Assembly (NCBI RefSeq): GCF_011303555.1
Contig: NZ_CP049868.1
Span: 186,001-250,000, forward strand
DNA from: Pedobacter sp. HDW13
Lineage (GTDB): Bacteria > Bacteroidota > Bacteroidia > Sphingobacteriales > Sphingobacteriaceae
DNA length: 64,000 nucleotides
Reading direction: 5' to 3'
Shown in pieces: positions 47,349-55,680 of this stretch; position 1 is the stretch's first letter; every line of letters begins with the position of its first letter. The notes under the pieces were generated by a model. It saw nothing but the letters and a program-made list of their open reading frames with translations, was not told the origin of the DNA and ran no database searches. A program made the position numbers and the translations under genes.

Positions 47349-49541
47349 CTAGGCTGGAATTTTTCTTGGTTTTTCCCGATCCCAGAACCTGTGAAGCGCA
47401 ATCATCTTCTTAAATAAGTCAATCAACTTTGCTGTATCGGCAGAAACTACAACCCCTTCCCTCAACACCATTTCTTTAGCATATTCAGCGGGTAATTTCT
47501 TATAAAAATAAGTGGCTTCAAGCACCTGTAACGCCTGCTCATCCGCTGCAATAGCTTTACAATGCTTAAATGCTTCATTCAAAAAATGTATCGCATTAGC
47601 CTCAGCCTCTAATGTGGCTACCGAATTGGTTCCACCCGGAAGGTAAACTGCATCGTACAAAACTGAAGCAGCTGTAAGCAAACTCTCATCAGGAGTAATC
47701 TTCATATCCTCTTTTGAAATCAACTCACCTAGTTTAGGGGCAATAATATGTACCACTGCCCCTTCTGCAACCAGCGCGTCTTTCACTTTGCTTAGCGATT
47801 CCCCATCAACCCCTTCAGCAGCCAGTATAGCCACTTTACGCGTCTTAATGGTATTCCTTATCGTTCCTGCCATACTAAGGGCCTCTGATTTGACCAAGCT
47901 TCCTTTAGGATTCATAGAGGCGTAATCTGCTTTTTTTCCGTCAGCGGGAATACTTTTATTTAGCTCGTCTAAAGGAATTTCGGGAATATGCAGCCCAAGT
48001 GCAAAAGCGACCTCACCTGCAAGTCCCTTGTCAATCTGGGAAAGTATGGCAAGCATCCGCTCACGCACTGCTACAGTTTTCACCTTACCTAACTCAAAAC
48101 TAAGGGCATCGATGATATGGTTTTTCTCTGGGTCGCTCTGGGAATTAAAGAACAAACGTGCCTGGGAAAAATGATCAAAAAAACTCCTGCTCCTCGCCCT
48201 GATCTTTTTGGCATCGATACGCTCGTTGTAACTCGTAAACCCGCCTTCAGCAGCTTTCACCTGCTGGGGATCATTACCTGCTATCCCGTTAGGACCATAA
48301 CTGGTCTTCCCCCTGTTGATAGTTTGGCGCATATAACCATCACGCTGGTTATTATGCACTGCAACAACGGGTCTATTGATCGGAATCTCATGAAAATTAG
48401 GGCCGCCCAAGCGGATTAATTGGGTATCGGTATAGGAAAATAATCTTCCCTGAAGAAGCGGATCATTGGTAAAGTCAATTCCAGGAACAATATGCCCAAC
48501 GTGAAAAGCCACCTGTTCGGTCTCCGCAAAAAAGTTATCCGGATTCCTGTTCAGGGTCATCTTGCCAATGCGCTGTACCGGTACAAGTTCCTCCGGGATC
48601 AGCTTGGTAGGATCAAGGATATCGAAATCAAATTTGAATTCATCCTTTTCCGGCACGATCTGTAAGCCTAGCTCCCACTCCGGAAATGCACCGGCTTCAA
48701 TTGCATCCCAAAGGTCCCTTCTATGGAAATCTGGATCCTTGCCGGATATATTTTGTGCCTCGTCCCAGGCCACTGAATGTACGCCCAACAAAGGCTTCCA
48801 ATGGAACTTAACAAAGTTAGACTCCCCACGTGCGTTTACCAAACGGAATGTATGTACCCCAAAACCCTCCATCATACGATAACTGCGGGGTAAAGCGCGA
48901 TCACTCATCGCCCACATAACCATATGCGCCGATTCCGGCAACTGGGAAATAAAATCCCAAAAAGTATCGTGTGCTGAGGCCGCCTGAGGCATCTCATTAT
49001 CTGGCTCAGGCTTTACCGCATGGATCAGGTCGGGGAATTTAATGGCATCCTGGATAAAAAATACGGGCATGTTATTACCAACCAGGTCAAAGTTTCCCTC
49101 CTGGGTATAGAACTTAACGGCAAACCCGCGTACATCACGCGCCAGATCTGTCGACCCCCTGGATCCAGCAACAGTAGAAAAGCGGACAAAAACCGGTGTT
49201 TCAGCTCCTGGATCACATAGGAAGGCAGCCCGTGTAATCGCCGATAAATCCTCATATACTTTGAATACGCCGTGGGCCGCAGATCCCCTGGCATGTACAA
49301 TCCGTTCAGGTATTCGCTCGTGGTCAAAATGAGTGATTTTTTCTCGCAGGATAAAATCTTCCAGAAGTGTTGCGCCCCTATCTCCCACCTTTAGTGAATT
49401 CTGATCATCATTTATGCTCAGGCCATGGTTTGTGGTCATGGGCTGACCTGTGGCAGCTGTTATAAAGGTCTCTAGTTGATCGCTCTTAACATTTTGCTGC
49501 TTTATAGCTACAGGTTTTGATTTTAGGTTTTGTTTTGCCAT
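47349..49541 (-). CDS. katE: Large-subunit heme catalase KatE (HPII type)
   Basis: A 730-aa monofunctional catalase that disproportionates H2O2. The active-site histidine is His83 in ERIVHARGSAAHG; the distal asparagine region is NFDLVGNNMPVFFIQD; the proximal heme tyrosine is in RLFSYTDTQLIRLGG. Beyond the core a flavodoxin/GATase1-like domain extends from about residue 580 to the end (RKVAILAAEGVDGESLSKVK, then DAVYLPGGTNSVATLEAEAN), marking the HPII large-subunit class. It follows a DUF892 gene by 11 bases, so both are one transcript. Stationary-phase or general-stress control would fit but no promoter was identified. Confidence 0.96.
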   Translation of the reverse strand: MAKQNLKSKPVAIKQQNVKSDQLETFITAATGQPMTTNHGLSINDDQNSLKVGDRGATLLEDFILREKITHFDHERIPERIVHARGSAAHGVFKVYEDLSAITRAAFLCDPGAETPVFVRFSTVAGSRGSTDLARDVRGFAVKFYTQEGNFDLVGNNMPVFFIQDAIKFPDLIHAVKPEPDNEMPQAASAHDTFWDFISQLPESAHMVMWAMSDRALPRSYRMMEGFGVHTFRLVNARGESNFVKFHWKPLLGVHSVAWDEAQNISGKDPDFHRRDLWDAIEAGAFPEWELGLQIVPEKDEFKFDFDILDPTKLIPEELVPVQRIGKMTLNRNPDNFFAETEQVAFHVGHIVPGIDFTNDPLLQGRLFSYTDTQLIRLGGPNFHEIPINRPVVAVHNNQRDGYMRQTINRGKTSYGPNGIAGNDPQQVKAAEGGFTSYNERIDAKKIRARSRSFFDHFSQARLFFNSQSDPEKNHIIDALSFELGKVKTVAVRERMLAILSQIDKGLAGEVAFALGLHIPEIPLDELNKSIPADGKKADYASMNPKGSLVKSEALSMAGTIRNTIKTRKVAILAAEGVDGESLSKVKDALVAEGAVVHIIAPKLGELISKEDMKITPDESLLTAASVLYDAVYLPGGTNSVATLEAEANAIHFLNEAFKHCKAIAADEQALQVLEATYFYKKLPAEYAKEMVLREGVVVSADTAKLIDLFKKMIALHRFWDREKPRKIPA

Positions 49542-49552
49542 GTTTTCTGAAT

Positions 49553-50107
49553 TTAAGCCTCCTGGGACGCTTTGTAGTTAATATCCTTTTCTGCCACTTC
49601 GGTAAGTTTTTGATCTGCTTTTTTCTCCTCTTCCAGCGTCTGCTCTAAAATTTCCGCAACCTCCTCTAGACCGAGTGTAAGAGCCAATTGATGCAGCCCA
49701 CCGTAACTTGCTATCTCGTAATGCTCCACCTTCTGGCAGGCCAGGATGATGCCTACATCCCTTGTTGCCGTTCCTGCCGGCGTTTCTTCTACAATCCCCT
49801 CCGCCTCTTTGCTAAGCCCTTCCATCGCATCACACTTTTTCGCTATCGCCTTCTCTCCCAACAGCTCAAAGATCTGCTCAAGTCTGGACACATGTACCTG
49901 GGTTTCCTTCAAGTGTGATTCAATTGCCTTTTTTAACCCAGCGGAAGTTGCAACGGACATCATTTTAGGCAAGGCTTTCACCAAATGGTTTTCTGCCCAA
50001 TACAAATCTGAGATGGAATCCTTGAATAACTCTTTAAGTGCGGGCGACTGCTGCACTGAAGTTTGGGCAGCAAATTTTGGACTGCTGCCAGTTTCATTTT
50101 TCGTCAT
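49553..50107 (-). CDS. DUF892 ferritin-like protein (YciE/YciF type)
   Basis: A 184-aa helical protein. The core is LKELFKDSISDLYWAENHLV, then KALPKMMSVATSAGLKKAIE and THE-type helices (HLKETQVHVSRLEQIFELLG, ACQKVEHYEIASYGGLHQLA), the pattern of YciE/YciF stress proteins with a ferritin-like dinuclear fold. The ATG at 50107 (MTKNETG) is preferred over the frame start at 50197, whose first 30 residues look non-coding. It leads a two-gene unit with katE (11 bases apart). Confidence 0.9.
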   Translation of the reverse strand: MTKNETGSSPKFAAQTSVQQSPALKELFKDSISDLYWAENHLVKALPKMMSVATSAGLKKAIESHLKETQVHVSRLEQIFELLGEKAIAKKCDAMEGLSKEAEGIVEETPAGTATRDVGIILACQKVEHYEIASYGGLHQLALTLGLEEVAEILEQTLEEEKKADQKLTEVAEKDINYKASQEA

Positions 50108-50473
50108 GGTATGTTCTGTTAAGGTATTGTGTTGATAGAACCTTGGATTTGACGATAAAGTTTTGTCATTTTTTAAGCTAAAAGTGCACAAAATCAAACA
50201 AGAACAGGATTGTGGTCAATCATCTAGAGCCATTTCTCTTTATTTAGAAACAAAATTCCCGTGCTTTGTTTAATTTCATAAAAAATTAAATTCTTGATGA
50301 CCATTTATACTTATATGGTTTAGACCATATCAAAATTTTATTTTGAAGTCTTTTTCGCTTTTCAAGATGCTTTTGATTAAACGATCAGGAGATCAATCCC
50401 GAAAGAGCATACTAACCCAAGAATTTATTTCCCATTCCGATAATAAAACATTAAAAACCAAGCATACTCCTGA
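50108..50473. other. Upstream region of the DUF892-katE unit
   Basis: About 365 AT-rich bases between two minus-strand genes, containing the promoter of the DUF892-katE unit and the palindrome at 50313-50330. No gene is visible on either strand. Confidence 0.4.
50313..50330. promoter_or_regulatory. Palindrome ATATGGT-N4-ACCATAT, possible operator
   Basis: A perfect 7-bp inverted repeat with a 4-base spacer, about 205 bases upstream of the DUF892-katE start and between it and an HTH regulator gene. The size suits a dimeric repressor. It could equally be chance in AT-rich DNA; no second copy was found nearby. Confidence 0.3.
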
Positions 50474-50893
50474 CTAATACCAAAGTGCCTCAGCCCTTTT
50501 AACGCTTATAGGAAATTCCTTACTAGGAGGATCCGCATCTGATAGTGCTTCTCTTGCTAATAAGGTATTGTATTTTTCCAATAACTGTATATATTTATTC
50601 ATCCAAAAAAATACTGTATCACGACCAAGATCGTCCTTTTTATCCAGATTGGTGACTCCGAGGATATCCCCAGAATTGTACTTAGAGTAGTGTTCGGGAA
50701 ACGATGAAGATAAGTCGCGTCCAAGCAAATCTCCGATTCGCCAGATAATTTCGCTATCAATCCGGTCTTGCTGAAACCAATTGTAAATTGTTCTACGGCT
50801 AACTTTAAGCCTCCTTGAGAATTCACTGATTCCGATGCGGTCTTTACGTACCAGGCGCTCGAGAATTTCGCCTTGTTTTAGAGCTGTTGTCAT
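50474..50893 (-). CDS. HTH DNA-binding protein (XRE-like)
   Basis: A 139-aa protein with an N-terminal helix-turn-helix at about residues 18-60 (GISEFSRRLKVSRRTIYNWF, then IIWRIGDLLGRDLSSSFPEH). The C-terminal half is mostly helical (FFWMNKYIQLLEKYNTLLAR) and of unknown role. Bacteroidota carry many such short XRE-type proteins, often in mobile DNA. It lies upstream of the DUF892-katE unit on the same strand with a 366-bp gap. Confidence 0.75.
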   Translation of the reverse strand: MTTALKQGEILERLVRKDRIGISEFSRRLKVSRRTIYNWFQQDRIDSEIIWRIGDLLGRDLSSSFPEHYSKYNSGDILGVTNLDKKDDLGRDTVFFWMNKYIQLLEKYNTLLAREALSDADPPSKEFPISVKRAEALWY

Positions 50894-51332
50894 TGAGATA
50901 ATTAATTTTTAGCTTAAAAAATAATTAAATCAGTAATGGGAACGATTTGATTTGTTTAAATTAAGAATAAGATTATGCAATGCTAGACAAAAAAATGTCA
51001 CTTTATTGATATACATATCAGTTTGTTAATGATTTAGGCTAGAGCAAAAGTATAAAAGGCTTATTTTAGTGTTGATTAAAAGGTAAGATCAAAAAATCAA
51101 GGTCAAGGATATTTATTATGTCAAAACTTTACTCCGCACAAAAAGATATTAACCCCGCTTTCTCTAATTTCTACTTGCTTGAGCTCATCATGAATGATTA
51201 GTCAGAGAACCAATCCTGAAACATGATTCCGATCCAAAAAGATTACTCTACTTTTGTTTTTACGTAACAAAAGTATTACATTTATAACCCCTTGGTTAAT
51301 TTTACAGGGAATTATAAACTAACTATGAGTCT
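50894..51332. other. Divergent intergenic region, nothing recognised
   Basis: About 440 AT-rich bases between the minus-strand HTH gene and the plus-strand Crp/Fnr gene. Promoters for both are expected. No open frame, RNA or strong hairpin stands out. Confidence 0.4.
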
Positions 51333-52001
51333 ATGAGCCAAAATTTACCGCAGCCAGATCTATCTCCCCTATTTAATTATCTCGAGCAATACTATCCGCT
51401 ATCAGAAAAATATTGCGAAGCTTATTACAAAATTGCCTACCCTATAAAAATTAAAAAGAATAAATACCTGCTCTCACCGATTGATCGCAACGCCTGTCTC
51501 TACTTTCTTGTCAAAGGGACTATCAGAGGATTTGTACGTGAAAACAGTATAGATATAACCACTTGGTTTTGCTTTGGAAATGAAATAATCGGAGCTATTC
51601 GTCATCCTGAGGATCAAGGCAGGAATTCCATTGAATTTCTTCAGGCACTGGAAGATTCGGAACTCATCTGCATCCCCTATATTCTGATCGAGGAACTTTA
51701 CCGGAATTTTGCAGAAGCTAATATTATAGGAAGAAGAATACTTGCTTTGCAATTTCATGCAGCTTCTGAACGTTCGATGCTTGCTAGAATCCCTAAAGCT
51801 ACTGAAAGATACAGACGGTTCATGGAAAAAATGCCGAAAGAAGTTATTCAGAATATGCCACTAAGGTATTTAGCTAGCTATCTAGGAATGCGACTGGAAA
51901 CACTTTGCAGGATAAGATGTGCGGGAGCGGATGGAACATGGAAACGGAAGAACACTGCCTCTATTCAGTCGATCCTGTCAAACAACCTCGCATTCCTTTA
52001 A
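51333..52001 (+). CDS. Crp/Fnr family transcriptional regulator
   Basis: A 222-aa regulator. The N-terminal cNMP-binding-like beta roll covers about residues 25-125 (KIKKNKYLLSPIDRNACLYF, then LVKGTIRGFVREN); the dimerisation helix follows and the C-terminal HTH is at about 165-205 (LRYLASYLGMRLETLCRIRC). The cyclic-nucleotide phosphate loop is not conserved and there are no Fnr-type cysteines, as is common in Bacteroidota members. The end after CRIRC is longer than usual and looks unrelated to the family, possibly from a late frameshift. Confidence 0.85.
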   Translation: MSQNLPQPDLSPLFNYLEQYYPLSEKYCEAYYKIAYPIKIKKNKYLLSPIDRNACLYFLVKGTIRGFVRENSIDITTWFCFGNEIIGAIRHPEDQGRNSIEFLQALEDSELICIPYILIEELYRNFAEANIIGRRILALQFHAASERSMLARIPKATERYRRFMEKMPKEVIQNMPLRYLASYLGMRLETLCRIRCAGADGTWKRKNTASIQSILSNNLAFL

Positions 52002-52192
52002 ATAAATCAGTAAATTAAACGAACTCGTAGATATCCTAAATACGAAAAATTACTTATCTTTAACATTAAGAATTTGCATAAAAAATAGAGGTGAGCTTTT
52101 GATTGCCAAAGCTTAAAAACGATTTCAAAATACTAATATACAAGCGATTGCAGAGAAGGTTCGCCCCCTAATGTAACTACCGAACTTTCCAA

Positions 52193-53401
52193 ATGGAAAA
52201 AGGTGGAAATATTAAAAAATCGGATTTTGTCGGGATTGGCTTTAGAGATGGTATGCCAGAAAGTGTTGGCGCTTCTATTAAAGGCAAGGTATGGAGCCCT
52301 GCGCGCATTGGAGATGTTTTACAGTGGAAAGGCTGGTGCCAGAAGATGGGTAGTCTGATTACTGCTGATTCAATAGATGCCAATCAGCTTTTGAAAGATT
52401 CCGCAGAAAAGGTTCAACTTGAAGTTTTTCCAGAATCTATTATTGTACTGGCAACCGACTGGAATGAGGAACTTTATACCAAAATCCATAAGCTGTCAAT
52501 GGAGGGGCCTCAGATTTCGGGTGTTATGTTATCGGAGTGCATCCTTCGTAGTATTTCTGTAGCTGGGAAGAAAGCTAATTTTGTGCTAAATATGTTGGAA
52601 AAAGAATTTGATTTTTCAATTACCTTAGGTGGCGATAACGGACATATCGTGGAAGGACTAGATATTAGTAAAGTACACGTTGTCGGATTAAAAAGCGATC
52701 TTTTGCCGCTAAAAAAATTCTTTGAAGAAAATCCACCTACGCTATTTATTATGGGTGGTTCAACCATCGCAGGATCGATTCAAACTAGATTTAATCTTGG
52801 GGATAGTGCTATAATACAGATACCAAATGATAGGATCAAAAAGCTTTCATGGGAAGAGGTGGTTTTTACAACGGAATCAATGTATAAAAAAGGAATAGCA
52901 AGGCCCTATTCAGTCCAAGAATACATCATGAAGAATATGGTTGACCGCGGCGCCGTAATCGCTTTTAACGATGACAATTCTGGTGAATCCGCTGATGTTG
53001 TAGCTATTTTTGAGGAGGATAATGTGGTCCGATTTGAACTCATACATTGCAAATATTCGAAAGCAAAAGCTGGAGCCAGGCTTGATGATCTCTATGAGGT
53101 ATGTGGCCAGGCTGTCGTTTCTTTGCGCTACAAATGGAAACCTGAAGAACTTTTAAAACATATGGATAGACGGAACGGCACTGGTGTACTAAAGGGTAAA
53201 AGATATTTTCACGGCAGTAGCCGCGATACAGAATATATTAAAAAAGCGATTAGATATAAAGAAGCGGAATTTGAGTTCGCTATTGCCCAGCCGGGGGTAG
53301 AGATCAACGCCATCACAACCGACATGATGAATTTTTTGGGATCAATATATTCAACAGTGGTGGAAATGACTGAAACTAAATTGAGATATTATTTTAGTTA
53401 A
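52193..53401 (+). CDS. Free-standing C-terminal part of a large helicase-nuclease-like protein
   Basis: A 402-aa protein whose sequence, from RDGMPESVGASIKGKVWSPA through IGDVLQWKGWCQKMG to GQAVVSLRYKWKPEELLKHM, resembles the C-terminal region of very large DEAD/DEAH-box proteins seen in defence islands. Near residues 285-310, ESADVVAIFEEDNVVRFELI is followed by HCKYSKAKAGARLDDLYEVC: an aspartate on one strand and HCK on the next, like a PD-(D/E)xK nuclease core with an altered second motif. No helicase motif is present and the 190 bases upstream do not encode it. It may be a truncated gene or a stand-alone effector. The match is from memory of the family and needs a search. Confidence 0.5.
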   Translation: MEKGGNIKKSDFVGIGFRDGMPESVGASIKGKVWSPARIGDVLQWKGWCQKMGSLITADSIDANQLLKDSAEKVQLEVFPESIIVLATDWNEELYTKIHKLSMEGPQISGVMLSECILRSISVAGKKANFVLNMLEKEFDFSITLGGDNGHIVEGLDISKVHVVGLKSDLLPLKKFFEENPPTLFIMGGSTIAGSIQTRFNLGDSAIIQIPNDRIKKLSWEEVVFTTESMYKKGIARPYSVQEYIMKNMVDRGAVIAFNDDNSGESADVVAIFEEDNVVRFELIHCKYSKAKAGARLDDLYEVCGQAVVSLRYKWKPEELLKHMDRRNGTGVLKGKRYFHGSSRDTEYIKKAIRYKEAEFEFAIAQPGVEINAITTDMMNFLGSIYSTVVEMTETKLRYYFS

Positions 53402-53518
53402 ACATACTTGCCTTATCCTTACTAATATGCTTATCGGTTCATTATTGCAACATATTAAACACGCTGGGTATTTCACAAAAAAATGGATCTACAGCTATTT
53501 TTGTCAGTGCATAATATC

Positions 53519-54172
53519 TTAGTCAATACTTCTTGATCGTATTAATTGGCTGTACATTTTGGGCAAATACCGTTTAAACCATTCTGGCAACTCTGAATCG
53601 CTTAATGGAGAATAGCAATCTTCACCGTGAATGCTAAAGATCGGTAGCATTTTACCTGTTGTATCAATAATTTCAATGGTATGAAAAATGGGGTAATAAT
53701 CATCAAGCATCTGCATATTCCCATAGAAGTTATTTTCGATATCCAATGGGCTAACATGGAACCCGTTTTTCTTGACGCGCATATCTACCCTTTTTACCGA
53801 TGATGGGACATGATCAAGCCCACAGAAAACAAGATTTATTTCAAAACCAGCTTCTTTAAATCGTTTGGGAGTTTTCCAAGCACCATGACCAGTAAAATGG
53901 CCTTCATAAGCAAAGTGTTTATGGTTTTTAATGTGGTCGTCCACTAATTCCAAAAAGTGCTCTTCTAGTGCTTCGTTTGCTAATTTTCTGGCTTCCTTAC
54001 TGACTTTAAATTGTTGATAGAATTCAGTCTGCTTTTTTGCGAAAAAAATGTCTCCATCAAATATTTGTAATTGATCAAACTCGACTGGGAGCAATGCCTG
54101 CTTCAAGGTTGATTTACCAGCACCATTGCTTCCGGTGATAATAAATAGTTGTGGTTTATTTAAGGATGGCAT
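53519..54172 (-). CDS. Zeta-toxin family ATPase/kinase
   Basis: A 217-aa P-loop protein. Walker A is GSNGAGKST at about residues 13-21; the next helix and the acidic motif IFDGDIFF fit the zeta-toxin fold, as do the later segments HFAYEGHFTGHGAW and VDMRVKKNGFHV (arginine/lysine finger region). Zeta toxins phosphorylate UDP-N-acetyl sugars and block wall synthesis, but some relatives serve other roles. The preceding gene overlaps its start by 17 bases and is the presumed antitoxin. Confidence 0.82.
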   Translation of the reverse strand: MPSLNKPQLFIITGSNGAGKSTLKQALLPVEFDQLQIFDGDIFFAKKQTEFYQQFKVSKEARKLANEALEEHFLELVDDHIKNHKHFAYEGHFTGHGAWKTPKRFKEAGFEINLVFCGLDHVPSSVKRVDMRVKKNGFHVSPLDIENNFYGNMQMLDDYYPIFHTIEIIDTTGKMLPIFSIHGEDCYSPLSDSELPEWFKRYLPKMYSQLIRSRSID

Positions 54173-54386
54173 GTTTTCGCTTAACCAACTCGCTTTCGCG
54201 CTTATTAAGTACCTTTAACACGACCCTTGGTAGTTCGATATTTTTTAGGTTAACCTGTTCAATTTTAATACTTCCATCAGGATATAAGTAATAAGCCTCA
54301 TCCTCCAAAAGTTCCCGATCAGTTACCATGAAACAATAACCCCTACTCAAATCTTCTTCTCTAAGTTTTTGAATGACTGATTCCAT
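54156..54386 (-). CDS. Small partner of the zeta toxin, probable antitoxin
   Basis: A 76-aa protein, MESVIQKLREEDLSRGYCFM at the start and a basic end (ESELVKRKHAILK). It overlaps the toxin gene by 17 bases on the same strand, the usual antitoxin-first order. The middle reads LEDEAYYLYPDGSIKIEQVN, a short beta hairpin. I do not know a family name; the antitoxin role is inferred from size, order and overlap. Confidence 0.65.
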   Translation of the reverse strand: MESVIQKLREEDLSRGYCFMVTDRELLEDEAYYLYPDGSIKIEQVNLKNIELPRVVLKVLNKRESELVKRKHAILK

Positions 54387-54511
54387 TGCGCTAATTTTAC
54401 TAGCATAAAGGTTTTGAAAGTAGCTTCCCCCCTAGCAATCTGGTTTGAATGCTCATTTGTGAACGGAAACATTTCTACCTGAAATCTGTCTTTCGCAATT
54501 TTCTTGGCCAT
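54347..54511 (-). CDS. 54-aa small protein overlapping the antitoxin gene
   Basis: An open frame of 54 codons from ATG (complement at 54511) to TGA. It reads MAKKIAKDRFQVEMFPFTNE, HSNQIARGEATFKTFMLVKL, then AQWNQSFKNLEKKI. It overlaps the first 40 bases of the antitoxin gene in another frame. A TAATTTTG box lies 5-12 bases before its ATG. The protein-like composition and its place at the head of the toxin-antitoxin unit make it credible, though no family is known to me. Confidence 0.45.
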   Translation of the reverse strand: MAKKIAKDRFQVEMFPFTNEHSNQIARGEATFKTFMLVKLAQWNQSFKNLEKKI

Positions 54512-54515
54512 ATCA

Positions 54516-54523
54516 CAAAATTA
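54516..54523 (-). promoter_or_regulatory. Possible Bacteroidota -7 box (TAATTTTG)
   Basis: On the minus strand the sequence TAATTTTG fits the TAnnTTTG consensus exactly, with a TGTTG about 20 bases further upstream as a partial -33 element. It would start transcription at or next to the ATG of the 54-aa gene (complement 54511), making it nearly leaderless, and drive the toxin-antitoxin pair. Confidence 0.3.
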
Positions 54524-54654
54524 TAGATTTATTATTAACAACATAACGTTTTTTTTCTTAATAAATTTTTCCAGTATGATTTTTATCTTCTTAAGGCAAT
54601 TAAATTAATTGGCTTTGTTTATGCTTTTAATGACAAGCTATAGCAGGACGAGAC

Positions 54655-55118
54655 TACATTAGCTATCGGGGATGGAAGTTCAATTACTTCATGAAATATA
54701 GCATACTCAAAACGCTTGGTCGTAAGCAAAAAAGAACCGTCGGACAAATACTTGAGAAGTATAGAGATGGAACGGATGTGGTCATCCCCTACAGGGATAA
54801 CAAAGGCAACGGGAAACAAAGAGTGTGGTATAATGGCGGTTTCAAATGTAAACGCTTTACAGATATTTACGAGGATAATCAATACGATAAAACACCTAAC
54901 ACCATGTATCTTCCAGCCCCGCACTTGTGGAAAGGTTAAAAGAGAAAAAGTATGAACTGTGCGGTGTAATGGGAGGCCTCGTGATGCATCACGTACGTAA
55001 CATCAATCAGCTTAAAGCTGACACCAGATGGAATGCAGTGATGATCAAACGCCATCGTAAAACGCTCGCAGTCTGTCAATATTTCGATGCATTAATCCAC
55101 AAAAGCTATGATAAGTAA
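54655..55118 (+). pseudogene. C-terminal remnant of a group II intron maturase/endonuclease
   Basis: The first part (from GWKFNYFMKYSILKTLGRKQ to VWYNGGFKCK) matches the X/maturase end of LtrA-type intron proteins. After a frameshift at the C run 54917-54920, the second part reads ALVERLKEKKYELCGVMGGL, then HHVRNINQLKADTRWNAVMI and KRHRKTLAVCQ, the DNA-binding/HNH endonuclease domain. Two zinc ligands are lost (Y for C in YELC; YFD for the second CxxCH). The reverse transcriptase itself is missing. The intron's own domains V and VI follow directly. Confidence 0.8.
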
Positions 55119-55136
55119 GGTTATGTTGACAATGGA

Positions 55137-55211
55137 GAGCCGTATACATGGAGACATGTACGTACGGTTCGGGGCGGGTTAGCAGAGACTTACCACCGCA
55201 AGGTGGCAAAG
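55137..55211 (+). ncRNA. Group II intron domains V and VI (3' end of the intron)
   Basis: Positions 55137-55170 are a canonical 34-base domain V: lower stem GAGCCGTA with TACGGTTC, the AGC catalytic triad at 55138-55140, a two-base bulge and an upper stem capped by a GAGA (GNRA) tetraloop. At 55189-55211 is domain VI, CCACC-GCAA-GGTGG on a CTT/AAG base with unpaired adenines that could be the branch point. The 5' half of the intron RNA is absent, so it cannot splice in cis. Confidence 0.85.
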
Positions 55212-55229
55212 CGCTGTTGGCCTAGCCCA

Positions 55230-55346
55230 CTGAAAGAAATCGCAGATATATGCGGTATCAAAATACCTCTTTCCTACCATATTGCCCGCCATACCTTTGC
55301 TACCACAATCACCCTCCAGAACGGAGTACCTATCGAAACCGTAAGT
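55230..55346 (+). pseudogene. Tyrosine-integrase fragment
   Basis: The frame reads LKEIADICGIKIPLSYHIAR, then HTFATTITLQNGVPIETVS, the box II region of Bacteroidota tyrosine recombinases with the H-x-x-R-H catalytic group (HIARH). It breaks off before the nucleophile tyrosine. It starts just after the group II intron end and may be the 3' exon of an integrase gene that the intron had entered; no 5' exon is found upstream. Confidence 0.8.
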
Positions 55347-55527
55347 AGTCCCAGTACAAAGGCTCAATCTGCCATACGTCTAGTCGGTGTTTGATAACAT
55401 TTTTTATGTATTTTATTTTAGCATTCAAAATTAGTTAACTGTGCGGCGGCAGTTCTTAACCTAATTTAAGAAATGAACGGTGAAAAAAAATTATAATGCC
55501 CTGTTTAGTGGTAATAATGCTAATAAG

Positions 55528-55680
55528 GCAATAGTTTATTCCGATATAATTATCATAGCTATGCAAGGTAGAAAATACCTGTCCAGGAAAGATACCAATC
55601 CCCTCTTTTAAGGCCCTTCTGGTAAGCTCCAATCCGTCAATTTTGGTGGGGAGTTCAATCCATAAGCTAAATCGCGGTGA
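55528..55680 (-). pseudogene. MocR/PdxR-type regulator fragment (aminotransferase end)
   Basis: The minus strand reads SPRFSLWIELPTKIDGLELT, then RRALKEGIGIFPGQVFSTLH and SYDNYIGINYC, the last part of the aminotransferase-like domain of GntR/MocR regulators. It is about 50 residues of a protein usually 450-480 long, with stops beyond both ends. It marks decay in this region. Confidence 0.65.
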
